Below are positions 48,471 to 56,957 of a DNA stretch of 64,000 bases, piece by piece (position 1 is the first letter of the stretch; every line of letters starts with the position of its first letter). Under the pieces are notes generated by a model. That model was not told the DNA's origin. It was given only the letters and a program-made list of their open reading frames with translations, and made no database searches. Source of the stretch: Halobacillus mangrovi (GTDB lineage Bacteria; Bacillota; Bacilli; Bacillales; Halobacillaceae); contig NZ_CP020772.1 in assembly GCF_002097535.1 (NCBI RefSeq), positions 1,612,001 through 1,676,000 of the forward strand. The letters are read 5' to 3'. The position numbers were made by a program, and so were the translations under genes.

Positions 48471-49679
48471 ATGAAGTTTGATCAAATCATGGTACGTTAT
48501 GGTGAAATGGCTTTGAAAGGTAAAAATCGAAAGGCTTTTGAACAGCGCCTAAAGCATAACCTTTCCATAAAACTAAAAGCATTTCCAAATACTAAAATTA
48601 CAAAAACAAGAGGCAGGATGTACATTCTCTTAAACGGCGAAGATCCGCATGAAGTGATGGCTGAGTGTCAGGAAGTTTTTGGCATCCACAGTCTAAGCTT
48701 TGCCGTCAAAGTTGAAAAGACAGAAGAGCAACTGAAAGAAGCCGTTCTTCTTGCCTTCCATGATGCTAAGGATGCCAGAACGTTTAAAATATCTTCAAAA
48801 CGTACGGATAAGGATTTTCCCATACAGTCTGCTGATCTAAATCCTCTTCTTGGCGGACATATATTAAGAAACACAGATGGTGCGAAAGTAGATGTTCACC
48901 ATCCAGACGTAGAAATAAAAGTGGAAGTACGCCACGATGCAGCTTATGTTACAGCTCAGGATTATCCTGGTGCTGGCGGCCTTCCGGTAGGAACAACAGG
49001 AAAATCATTGCTTATGTTATCAGGAGGAATTGATAGCCCTGTTTCAGGCTACCTCACCATGAAGCGCGGAGTTGAAATCGAAGCCATTCACTTTCACTCT
49101 CCCCCTTATACGAGTGACCGTGCAAAGCAAAAAGTGATTGACCTTGCTAAAGAATTATCAAGGTTCGGTAAATCGATCAAGATTCATGTTGTTCCTTTTA
49201 CAGCTGTACAGCAAAAAATCCATAGAGAAATGCCTGCTGGATACAGCATGACGATCATGAGAAGAATGATGATGAGGATCAGTGAAAGAATTGCACAGAA
49301 ACAAGGGATCTTATCGCTTACGACTGGAGAGAGTCTTGGTCAAGTAGCTAGTCAGACGATGGAAAGTATGAATACAATCAACGAAGTAACAAACTATCCG
49401 ATCATACGTCCTCTCGTCTCTATGGATAAGCTTGAGATCATTGATATTTCAAGGAAAATAGGAACGTATGATATCTCCATTCGTCCTTATGAAGATTGCT
49501 GTACCGTGTTTGTACCAAAGGCCCCTAAAACAAAACCAACTAGGGAAAATGCCAATTATTATGAATCGAGTGCTGATTTCAGTGAGGATATCAATCGTGC
49601 AGTCGCGGAGACTTACACCATTGAAGTGAATGCTTCAAATAGCGATCAAGAATCGAATGAATTTAGTGATCTATTATAA
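48471..49679 (+). CDS. thiI: tRNA 4-thiouridine synthase ThiI
   Basis: A 402-residue protein that adenylates and thiolates U8 of tRNA and in many bacteria also gives sulfur for the thiamine thiazole. The NFLD/THUMP region is at about 20-165, and the PP-loop is LSGGIDSPV at about 183-191. It lacks the C-terminal rhodanese domain of the enterobacterial form, as usual for Bacillus. It is an operon with iscS. The B. subtilis neighbour sspA is not found next to it. Confidence 0.94.
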   Translation: MKFDQIMVRYGEMALKGKNRKAFEQRLKHNLSIKLKAFPNTKITKTRGRMYILLNGEDPHEVMAECQEVFGIHSLSFAVKVEKTEEQLKEAVLLAFHDAKDARTFKISSKRTDKDFPIQSADLNPLLGGHILRNTDGAKVDVHHPDVEIKVEVRHDAAYVTAQDYPGAGGLPVGTTGKSLLMLSGGIDSPVSGYLTMKRGVEIEAIHFHSPPYTSDRAKQKVIDLAKELSRFGKSIKIHVVPFTAVQQKIHREMPAGYSMTIMRRMMMRISERIAQKQGILSLTTGESLGQVASQTMESMNTINEVTNYPIIRPLVSMDKLEIIDISRKIGTYDISIRPYEDCCTVFVPKAPKTKPTRENANYYESSADFSEDINRAVAETYTIEVNASNSDQESNEFSDLL

Positions 49680-49686
49680 AGCTATG

Positions 49687-49720
49687 ACCCGCCGCACTGG
49701 CTGTGGTGGGTTTTTTTTAT
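49687..49720 (+). terminator. Terminator after thiI
   Basis: An ACCCGCC...GGTGGGT hairpin is followed by eight T. Confidence 0.8.
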
Positions 49721-49781
49721 TTCTTTTTACAACTGAAGTATGATATATGTAGTACTAAAATGAAGAGAGGATGAACTAGCT

Positions 49782-51368
49782 GTGAAACTTTGGTATGGTG
49801 GCAAAATCTACACGATGAAAAAGGAAGGCCAATGGGTGGAAGCTGTAGTGACGAATGAGGGTGAGATTACAGCAGTAGGAGATACACAGGAGCTCTATTC
49901 CCGTTATAAGGATGAGATTACAGAAGAGCATAACCTGAAAGGATCTGTTATGTACCCTGGATTCACAGATAGTCATCTCCATATCATTGGACACGGAGAA
50001 CGGCTGATGCGTCTTGATTTATCATTCATGAAATCAGCTGAAGAGGTAAAACAGGCACTGAGACAGCATACAGAACAGCTTAATCCTGGAGAATGGGTAA
50101 TTGGAGACGGATGGAACGAGAATCAGTGGGGAGAGAAGAGGATTATACATAAAGATGAGTTGGATGAGATATCCCGAGAGCACCCGATGATGCTGACACG
50201 GGTATGTCGCCATGCTCTTTTAGCGAATACGAAAGCGATGGAATTAGCAGGCATTACAGGTGATACGGAGAATCCTCAGGGCGGGGTGATTGTACGCGAT
50301 GAGGAAGGTGAAGCGACTGGGTATTTCCATGATAAGGCACAAGACTTGATCAAAGCTGCTATGCCTGAAGTCACCCCTGAATATCTCCGAAAGGCGACCG
50401 AGCTTGCTGTCAAGGATATGCATACGTTCGGATTAGTCGGAGGGCATAGTGAGGATTTGAATTATTACGGCGGTTTCAAGAAAACATATGACGCGTTTAC
50501 CGATGTAATTAATGGAGAGGAGATCAAGTTCAGAGCCCATTTGCTTGTCCATCATGGTGTCATAGAGGATGTTGATAGAGAAGGGCTTGGTTATAAGAAA
50601 GGAACGGAATATGTTGAACTTGGGGCCTTGAAAATCTTTTCAGATGGGGCGCTTGGTGGAAGAACGGCCTGGCTCACGGAGCCTTATTCGGATGACCCTG
50701 ATAACTATGGCGTAGCCATTCATACAGATGAAGAACTGGCAGCACTGGTTAATGAAGCGAGAAAGCGCGACATGCCTGTAGCGGTTCATGCAATAGGGGA
50801 TGGAGCGGTGGAAGCGGTAGCGGACGCTATTAAGAACAATCCACTAAAAAATGGTGAAAGAGACCGGATCATCCATGCCCAAATTCTTAGACCAGAATTA
50901 ATGGATAAACTTAAGAAGCTGAATGTAGTCTTAGACATCCAACCGACATTCGTTTCATCTGACTTTCCATGGGTGATGGACCGAATTGGTAACGTACGAT
51001 TGAAAAATTCTTATTCCTGGAAGACGTTGCTTGATGCAGGAATTCTTTGTGCAGGAGGATCTGATGCCCCAATAGAAGAGATTAACCCGCTTCTCGGAAT
51101 CCGTGCAGCCGTTGACCGCCGTGCAACATACGATCATCAAGTGTATCAGCTAGAGGAGAAATTGTCCGTTTATGAAGCTATTTCTTTATATACAAAAGGA
51201 AGTGCCCAGGCAATTGCCAGGGAAGATACGCAAGGCTTGATTGAGCCTGGATATGTGGCGGATTTTACGGTTCTTGACCGAGATCTATTTGCATTAAAAT
51301 CTCATGAGCTCGCTGACGCTACGGTAACCATGACTGTCGTTGATGGAGAAATTATGCATAAAAGGTAG
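49782..51368 (+). CDS. ytcJ: Amidohydrolase YtcJ (Amidohydro_3 family)
   Basis: A 528-residue metal-dependent amidohydrolase. Metal ligands are in FTDSHLHIIGHG near 64-75 (HxH), HAIGDGAVEA near 340 and the late Asp in GGSDAPIEEINPL near 425. A small composite beta-domain is at both ends. The substrate is unknown in the YtcJ group. It starts with GTG at 49782, with GAGAGGA about 13 bases upstream. Length matches B. subtilis YtcJ. Confidence 0.88.
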   Translation: MKLWYGGKIYTMKKEGQWVEAVVTNEGEITAVGDTQELYSRYKDEITEEHNLKGSVMYPGFTDSHLHIIGHGERLMRLDLSFMKSAEEVKQALRQHTEQLNPGEWVIGDGWNENQWGEKRIIHKDELDEISREHPMMLTRVCRHALLANTKAMELAGITGDTENPQGGVIVRDEEGEATGYFHDKAQDLIKAAMPEVTPEYLRKATELAVKDMHTFGLVGGHSEDLNYYGGFKKTYDAFTDVINGEEIKFRAHLLVHHGVIEDVDREGLGYKKGTEYVELGALKIFSDGALGGRTAWLTEPYSDDPDNYGVAIHTDEELAALVNEARKRDMPVAVHAIGDGAVEAVADAIKNNPLKNGERDRIIHAQILRPELMDKLKKLNVVLDIQPTFVSSDFPWVMDRIGNVRLKNSYSWKTLLDAGILCAGGSDAPIEEINPLLGIRAAVDRRATYDHQVYQLEEKLSVYEAISLYTKGSAQAIAREDTQGLIEPGYVADFTVLDRDLFALKSHELADATVTMTVVDGEIMHKR

Positions 51369-51371
51369 TAA

Positions 51372-51408
51372 TAAAGCCGGACTGATAGGAAATTCAGTCC
51401 GGCTTTTT
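51372..51408. terminator. Bidirectional terminator between ytcJ and nadK2
   Basis: An AAAGCCGGACTGA...TCAGTCCGGCTTTTT hairpin (13 bp) separates the convergent genes. Confidence 0.9.
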
Positions 51409-51412
51409 ACTA

Positions 51413-52219
51413 TTATAAGAAAGTGCGTTTTACACGATCCCAGTAGGTATTATTTTTTAGCTTAACCGTTTTAATCACATTGTCACTCAACTTGACAGAA
51501 ACCTCTTTAATATTCCGGATAGAATAGGCTTCGTTGTCCATCCCAATTACAGGATAATCGTTACCATCTTGGGTAACTTGTAATTTTAACGTGCGTTCTC
51601 CACTTAGGATGAAGGAAGACCCTAGCGTACGGAACCGGTTGTTATTTAAAGAAGCAAGTTCACTTACTTGGAAGCAAGGCAGCTTCGGATCTACGACGGC
51701 CCCTTTTGTCGATTTATTATAACCCGTGCTCCCTGTTGGGGTAGCGACAATCAAACCATCTCCACGGAACGTCTCAAAGTGAAGGTCATCGATATGGACA
51801 TCGATGTCAATCGACTTGATAAGTGTGGATCTTACGCTGCATTCATTCAGGCACAAGTAAGTAGACTCATTATTGACTGTTGCTTCAATAACAGGAAATC
51901 TTCGTACTTCGACTTCTGCATTCTGCATGGATTCAACCATTTCATCGTGGTCATCAATACTGAAGTCACAATAAAGTCCAGCTTCGTTGTGACTGCGGAT
52001 CCCTACATAGAGGCAGTCCTGGCGAAAGCCTGTTTTTCTAACTGCTTGTAAAAAGGTGCCATCTCCTCCAACAGCTACGATGATATTAGCATCTTTAGCA
52101 TCTTCGACGACATGAAAATCATTATCGCGGGCAAGCCTGATTAAAGGCTCAAGTTTTTTATCAAGTTCTTGGTTAGGGTGATAATAGAAGTAAAGGTTTC
52201 TACGTTGATCAGCCACCAT
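51413..52219 (-). CDS. nadK2: NAD kinase (second paralog, YtdI/PpnKB type)
   Basis: A 268-residue NAD kinase making NADP from NAD and ATP or polyphosphate. The catalytic VGGDGTFLQA is at about 48-57, followed by NECSVRS and the GDGLIVATPTGSTGYNKS loop near 152-169. The place next to ytcJ marks it as the second Bacillus NAD kinase (YtdI). AAAGGAGG lies before the ATG. Confidence 0.92.
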   Translation of the reverse strand: MVADQRRNLYFYYHPNQELDKKLEPLIRLARDNDFHVVEDAKDANIIVAVGGDGTFLQAVRKTGFRQDCLYVGIRSHNEAGLYCDFSIDDHDEMVESMQNAEVEVRRFPVIEATVNNESTYLCLNECSVRSTLIKSIDIDVHIDDLHFETFRGDGLIVATPTGSTGYNKSTKGAVVDPKLPCFQVSELASLNNNRFRTLGSSFILSGERTLKLQVTQDGNDYPVIGMDNEAYSIRNIKEVSVKLSDNVIKTVKLKNNTYWDRVKRTFL

Positions 52220-52444
52220 GAATCCTCCTTTATGTAGTCATATCGTCATTTTATCACTTATGAGATGTAACCGCACCCAATTTTGCTACAAATCAGTCAA
52301 ATCGTTGATTGTTGAATACAAATGAATATTTCGATATGGTTGTGATAGAATCAAACTCTAGAAATGGTACGGAAATGGCTGGCGCATGGATCATTGGAAA
52401 CCTATGCGTCGCTTATTTTTGAGTATGAGTAGGACTAAAGGAGA

Positions 52445-53440
52445 ATGAAAATGAAACAAGGACAAGTTGAAAAACTATTTGAATGGCTAGATGAGACTTC
52501 AACACTCGTATCTGAGGATATGAACGTCACTTATCTAGAAGGCTTAGCGGAAGCCCTTGATGTATTGTTTAATGAAAAGCCGTTCGATGATTTAGATAAG
52601 CAGCTGCAGACGAAGCTGACAAATCGATTGACGAAAATAAGAAAAGAAGAATTTGAAAAAGAAGAAGTACGTAAAGCTGTGCAATTAACGATTTTAAAAG
52701 GAATGAAAGGTGCTACGCAGCAACAGCATTTAATCACGCCGGATTCCGTTGCGATGTTTATGGGCTATCTTGCTTCAAAGCTGTTTGAAGGTAAAGAAGA
52801 ATTGAAACTTTTCGACTTGGCTTCAGGTTCCGCCAACTTGATGACATCTATTATGAACCAGCTGGAGATGCCTCTGCGCGCTTATGCCAGTGAAGTTGAT
52901 CCAACGCTTATTCAATTGGCAGTTGCAAATGCCAATTTGCAAAAAAATAACATTGAATTTTTCCATCAGGATAGCCTGCGTCCGTTTTTGATAGAGCCTG
53001 TTGATTTTGTTTTAGCTGATCTTCCTGTTGGCTACTATCCAGATGATGTCCAAGCATCACGGTACGAGCTTAAAGCAGAAGAAGGACATTCCTATGCCCA
53101 TCATTTATTTATTGAACAGGGGCTGAATTATACAGAAGAGGGCGGCTACCTCATGTTTATCGTCCCTAACTTCCTCTTTGACAGCGACCAATCAAAAGCC
53201 TTGAATGCATACTTGCGCGAACACGCCCATATCGTGGGGATGCTGCAGCTTTCGGATTCTTTATTTAAAGATGAGAAGCATGGAAAGAGCATTTTGATCT
53301 TACAAAAGAAAGGACCAGAAACAAAGCCACCAAAACAAGCGTTACTCGTCAAACTGCCTTCATTCAAAAATCCAGAGGCCATGGCTGACATTCTAGCTCA
53401 GATGAATCAGTGGTTTGATGAATATAAAGCGACACAATAG
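52445..53440 (+). CDS. ytxK: SAM-dependent methyltransferase-like protein YtxK
   Basis: A 331-residue protein of the N6-adenine methylase superfamily. Helical N-terminal region (about 1-105), then a Rossmann core with LFDLASGSANLMTSI (about 122-136, SAM-binding). The catalytic motif position reads DLPVGYYP instead of the N/D-PP-Y/F of active DNA methylases. Same variation is known in the YtxK family, so DNA methylation activity is doubtful. AAGGAG precedes the ATG at 52445; ATG at 52451 is an alternative. A hairpin-like element lies in its leader near 52384-52424. Confidence 0.87.
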   Translation: MKMKQGQVEKLFEWLDETSTLVSEDMNVTYLEGLAEALDVLFNEKPFDDLDKQLQTKLTNRLTKIRKEEFEKEEVRKAVQLTILKGMKGATQQQHLITPDSVAMFMGYLASKLFEGKEELKLFDLASGSANLMTSIMNQLEMPLRAYASEVDPTLIQLAVANANLQKNNIEFFHQDSLRPFLIEPVDFVLADLPVGYYPDDVQASRYELKAEEGHSYAHHLFIEQGLNYTEEGGYLMFIVPNFLFDSDQSKALNAYLREHAHIVGMLQLSDSLFKDEKHGKSILILQKKGPETKPPKQALLVKLPSFKNPEAMADILAQMNQWFDEYKATQ

Positions 53441-53461
53441 TGAGAAAATAACGAATATAGG

Positions 53462-53477
53462 AAGTAAACGTTATCAT
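53462..53477. promoter_or_regulatory. cre site upstream of ackA
   Basis: AAGTAAACGTTATCAT fits the CcpA operator with a single mismatch and is close to the known B. subtilis ackA cre. It lies 88 bases before the start, the upstream position where CcpA activates ackA in B. subtilis. Confidence 0.7.
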
Positions 53478-53565
53478 GCCTTTTCTGCCTTGAAAATGAT
53501 TAGAACGGGTGATTAAATGGTAATGGTAGAAATATACGAACCTAATTTTGAGGGGATGAGCAACG

Positions 53566-54756
53566 TTGAGTAATAAAATTCTTGCTATAAATGCAGGTAG
53601 TTCATCACTGAAATTCCAATTGATTGAAATGCCTGAAGAAACGGTTATAACAAAAGGTCTAGTGGAACGTATCGGCCTTAACGATGCGGTTTTCACGATT
53701 GAAGTAGGAGAAGAAAAAGATAAGACGATTACTGATATCCCTGACCATGGTGAAGCTGTTAGGTTGCTATTAGATAAACTAACTGCTAACGGTATCATTG
53801 AATCCCTTGATGAGATCAATGGAGTTGGGCACCGCGTCGTACACGGAGGCGAGCGCTTCAGTGAATCTGTGTTAATTACGGATGAAGTCATTCAAGAAAT
53901 AGAAGAAGTGTCTGACTTGGCACCACTTCATAACCCTGCGAACTTGACAGGTATTCGTGCCTTCCGTGAAGTACTGCCAAATGTGCCTCACGTTGCTGTA
54001 TTTGATACAGCCTTTCACCAGTCTATGCCGGAGCAGTCTTACCTTTACAGCTTGCCTTATGAGTATTATGAGAAGTATGGCATTCGTAAATATGGTTTCC
54101 ACGGTACCTCCCACAAATATGTATCTGAGCGTGCTGCGGAAATGCTTGGTCGTCCGGTAGAGCAGCTTCGCATCCTTTCCTGTCACTTAGGTAACGGTGC
54201 AAGTATCGCTGCCATCGAAGGCGGAAAGTCAATCGATACTTCCATGGGATTCACGCCACTTGCTGGTGTTACAATGGGAACTCGTTCTGGTAACATTGAT
54301 CCGGCCTTGATTCCATTCATTATGGAGAAAACGGGTAAAACAGCGAATGAAGTTATGAACGTCCTGAACAAAGAAAGTGGGATGTTAGCTCTTTCTGGTT
54401 TCTCAAGTGACTTACGTGACATTGAAGAGCGTGCTTCTGAAGGTGATGAGCGTGCTGAGCTTGCACTTGAAGTATTTGCTGCCCGTATCCACAAGTACAT
54501 TGGGTCTTATGCTGCTCGGATGCACGGAATTGATGCGATCGTCTTTACTGCTGGTGTAGGAGAAAACAGTACATCCATCCGTGAGCGTGTCCTTAAAGGA
54601 CTAGAGTTCATGGGCGTTTACTGGGATCCTTCCTTAAACCAGGTTCGTGGGAAAGAAGCATTCGTCAACTACCCGCATTCACCAGTTAAAGTCATGATTA
54701 TTCCGACAAACGAAGAAGTCATGATCGCCCGTGATACGGTAGAAAAAGGTATGTAA
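53566..54756 (+). CDS. ackA: Acetate kinase
   Basis: A 396-residue kinase converting acetyl phosphate and ADP to acetate and ATP in overflow metabolism. Motifs are NAGSSSLKF (9-17), [10 protein letters not shown] near 86, and FHGTSHKYV and [10 protein letters not shown] of the ASKHA fold. The start is TTG at 53566, supported by GAGGGG at 53550-53555 and by the conserved [12 protein letters not shown]-terminus. Activation by CcpA is suggested by the upstream cre. Confidence 0.95.
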   Translation: MSNKILAINAGSSSLKFQLIEMPEETVITKGLVERIGLNDAVFTIEVGEEKDKTITDIPDHGEAVRLLLDKLTANGIIESLDEINGVGHRVVHGGERFSESVLITDEVIQEIEEVSDLAPLHNPANLTGIRAFREVLPNVPHVAVFDTAFHQSMPEQSYLYSLPYEYYEKYGIRKYGFHGTSHKYVSERAAEMLGRPVEQLRILSCHLGNGASIAAIEGGKSIDTSMGFTPLAGVTMGTRSGNIDPALIPFIMEKTGKTANEVMNVLNKESGMLALSGFSSDLRDIEERASEGDERAELALEVFAARIHKYIGSYAARMHGIDAIVFTAGVGENSTSIRERVLKGLEFMGVYWDPSLNQVRGKEAFVNYPHSPVKVMIIPTNEEVMIARDTVEKGM

Positions 54757-54766
54757 TAAAGGTTAG

Positions 54767-54804
54767 AAAAGCAATTGTCCCAGAGTGGCAATTGCTTTTT
54801 TTTT
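54767..54804 (+). terminator. Terminator after ackA
   Basis: An 11-bp stem (54767-54777 with 54789-54799) is followed by a run of T to 54804. Confidence 0.85.
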
Positions 54805-54854
54805 GGTAAAAGGGCTACAATGAGGATAGGACTAACGGGCAGGGAGTGATCACT

Positions 54855-55685
54855 TTGTCAAAAGAACGAGTGGCAATGGAAGTGGATAATTGGCTCGCAC
54901 AATTCAGAAATTACCAGCCGAATGATTTTGAAATGATTTACGATAACTGGATACAGCAGAGCTTTTATAAAGTAGACCCAGGAATAAAAGAAAAGTTCTT
55001 TTCAAAGTTAGATGATTGGTTTTTCCATACTCATGCCTTTTTACAAGGTACTTCTTTTCAAAATGAGGCCAGGGGTCGTATATTGACTGTTGGACGTGTG
55101 CTTGCTGAGAATATTGAAAACATTACAGATATGAAAAAAGAACTGAGCGTAGACCAACTCACTTACATAGCAGAACAACAAATTGCACGCGGGCGTCTTT
55201 ATTCATTTGCTCAAGGAGGCTTGACTGGAACGGGTGGCTGGCTGCTGCTTGGACTGGATTATCCTTTAATGATGGTTATGAACATTAGGGCTGTTCAACT
55301 GGTGGGGCTCACCTTCGGTCATGAAATGAATCATCCATATGAAATGATGATTTCTTTGAAGGTTTTTCACGCAGCGACTTTGCCAAAGAGGCTCCAGGGT
55401 GCTGCTTGGAAAGATCTTATAAATGAAGTAAATAATAAAAATCACCCGTATATTTTCGAAGGGGAAGACAGACTGACTAATGAATCCTGGATCGAACAGC
55501 CGTTAAAGCAAGCATTCAAATCGCTTTTTATTCTCACCTTCAGAAAAAAAGTTTTTCAAGGGCTTCCGTTTATAAGTATTGCCATCGGTGCTTACTCGAA
55601 TTATCATCTGACGAGACAAGTGACGGACTTTGCCTTGAAGTTTTATCAATATCGTCATTTGAAACACGAAGAAAGGGAGGGCTGA
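54855..55685 (+). CDS. EcsC family protein
   Basis: A 276-residue protein matching the EcsC family (first known as the third gene of the B. subtilis ecs ABC transporter operon). It has a helical N-terminal half, a hydrophobic, Gly-rich middle (about 118-150, GGLTGTGGWLLLGLDYPLMM given in part) and a second hydrophobic stretch near 235-255. It is probably associated with the membrane; function unknown. TTG at 54855 is preferred over GTG at 54846, since GGGAGTG (54842-54848) is then well spaced. Confidence 0.8.
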   Translation: MSKERVAMEVDNWLAQFRNYQPNDFEMIYDNWIQQSFYKVDPGIKEKFFSKLDDWFFHTHAFLQGTSFQNEARGRILTVGRVLAENIENITDMKKELSVDQLTYIAEQQIARGRLYSFAQGGLTGTGGWLLLGLDYPLMMVMNIRAVQLVGLTFGHEMNHPYEMMISLKVFHAATLPKRLQGAAWKDLINEVNNKNHPYIFEGEDRLTNESWIEQPLKQAFKSLFILTFRKKVFQGLPFISIAIGAYSNYHLTRQVTDFALKFYQYRHLKHEEREG

Positions 55686-55686
55686 G

Positions 55687-56199
55687 ATGTCAGTCGAAGA
55701 GCATAAAAAGCAGGCACCTGATTCCGTTTCTTGTATGGTCGTTACAATCAGTGATACTCGTACAAAAGAAACTGATAAGAGCGGTCGACTTATGATGGAA
55801 CGGCTAGAGCAGAAAGGCCATTCAATTGAGGAATATAGAATAGTCCATGATGAAAAATCAGCCATTACAGAGGCTCTTGAAGAGGGAATTCAACAAGCGA
55901 AAGTTGATGTTGTTCTTACAAACGGCGGAACGGGAATTGCTGCCCGTGATGTAACGGTTGAAGTTGTGGAATCTCTTATAGATAAGGAGATTCCTGGTTT
56001 CGGTGAGTTGTTTCGTATGCTGAGCTATACGGAGGATATTGGGTCAGCTGCCCTTTTATCCAGAGCCATTGCTGGTGTCAGTGGAAACACCGCTGTATTT
56101 TCTACTCCAGGTTCCAGTGGAGCTGTTAAGCTGGCGATGGAGCGATTAATATTACCAGAGCTTACTCACGTTATACGGGAATTGAAGAAAGACCTATAA
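55687..56199 (+). CDS. moaB: Molybdenum cofactor protein MoaB
   Basis: A 170-residue MoaB/Mog-type molybdopterin adenylyltransferase-fold protein. Motifs seen are VTISDTRT (about 20-27), LTNGGTGIAARDVTVE (about 78-93) and FSTPGSSGAVKLAMERL near the C-terminus. It would adenylate or bind molybdopterin in Moco synthesis. No other Moco genes are nearby. ATG follows directly after the EcsC-like gene with GGGAGGG, so the two are co-translated. Confidence 0.92.
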   Translation: MSVEEHKKQAPDSVSCMVVTISDTRTKETDKSGRLMMERLEQKGHSIEEYRIVHDEKSAITEALEEGIQQAKVDVVLTNGGTGIAARDVTVEVVESLIDKEIPGFGELFRMLSYTEDIGSAALLSRAIAGVSGNTAVFSTPGSSGAVKLAMERLILPELTHVIRELKKDL

Positions 56200-56201
56200 A
56201 A

Positions 56202-56234
56202 TAATGCCCTGCTTATAAGCAAGGCATTTTTCTT
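56202..56234. terminator. Terminator between moaB and the universal stress gene
   Basis: An AATGCC(C)TGCTTATAAGCA(A)GGCATT hairpin with one internal mismatch is followed by TTTTTC, lying between convergent genes. Confidence 0.8.
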
Positions 56235-56240
56235 TTATTA

Positions 56241-56690
56241 TTAAGTTGTCTTTTCAGGGCGTACAACCAAGACATCGCAATTGGCATAACGCGTAATATG
56301 TTCAGATACACTTCCGATGAAAAAACGTTCCATTGCGTTTAGACCTGTAGCACCACATATGATGAGGTCGGCATTATGTTTTGGCGCTACATCTTTAGCA
56401 ATTTTAACTTTTGGAGATCCGTATTCAATGTCGATGACGACGTTTTTCACTCCTTCATTTTCCGCCTTTTCTTTGTAATCCTTCAATAAATCGCTTGCAT
56501 ATTGTTCTGCTCTTATTGCAAGTGAACGATCATACGCTTCAACCGTAGCAAAAGCTCGTGTATCCACTACATGAGACAGAATCAGCTTAGCATCATTTCG
56601 CTTAGCAATATCAATCGCCTTTTTAAAAGCACCTTCAGCTGTTTCAGATCCATCCACCGCAACGACTATGTCCTTATATTCGAATGTCAT
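56241..56690 (-). CDS. Universal stress protein (UspA family)
   Basis: A 149-residue single Usp domain. The N-terminal VAVDGSETAEGAF and the C-terminal ATP-binding motif GATGLNAMERFFIGSVSEHI (Gx2Gx9GS) are present, so it belongs to the ATP-binding class like B. subtilis YxiE/NhaX. ATG at 56690 has GGGGG at good distance; upstream in-frame starts have none. Confidence 0.9.
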   Translation of the reverse strand: MTFEYKDIVVAVDGSETAEGAFKKAIDIAKRNDAKLILSHVVDTRAFATVEAYDRSLAIRAEQYASDLLKDYKEKAENEGVKNVVIDIEYGSPKVKIAKDVAPKHNADLIICGATGLNAMERFFIGSVSEHITRYANCDVLVVRPEKTT

Positions 56691-56807
56691 GTTGCATGCC
56701 CCCTTCCAATTTGTTACTTCTATTATAACATGTTCCTTTTCGGTATAGACCAATGTCTCCTTCATATTTTAGTAAGTTTTGTGAACATTAAGACAGAGGT
56801 GGTTATA

Positions 56808-56921
56808 ATGAAGGAGTCAAAGAAGACTTTGCAAGTCGAACAAGAATCTGAAAAAGAAATGCTGAGTTCTTTAAATGAGAGTTACCGTTCCGAGAAGGAA
56901 CCTAGAACTACTGAGAAATAA
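56808..56921 (+). CDS. Small highly charged protein, 37 aa, hypothetical
   Basis: A 37-codon frame with a very good GAGGTGG site (56796-56802) six bases before ATG, ending just before a strong hairpin. The product has 9 Lys/Arg... and about 11 Glu residues with no hydrophobic stretch and is likely disordered, as seen for small stress or spore-associated proteins. I do not recognise a family. It runs towards the NCS1 permease gene. Confidence 0.45.
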   Translation: MKESKKTLQVEQESEKEMLSSLNESYRSEKEPRTTEK

Positions 56922-56957
56922 AAATAAGACTTGGGGAGTTAACCCCAAGTCTTATTT
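56922..56957. terminator. Bidirectional terminator overlapping the NCS1 permease 3' end
   Basis: A perfect 15-bp stem (56922-56936 with 56943-56957) with an A-rich left flank and T-rich right flank. One arm codes for the last residues of the permease on the minus strand. Confidence 0.85.
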
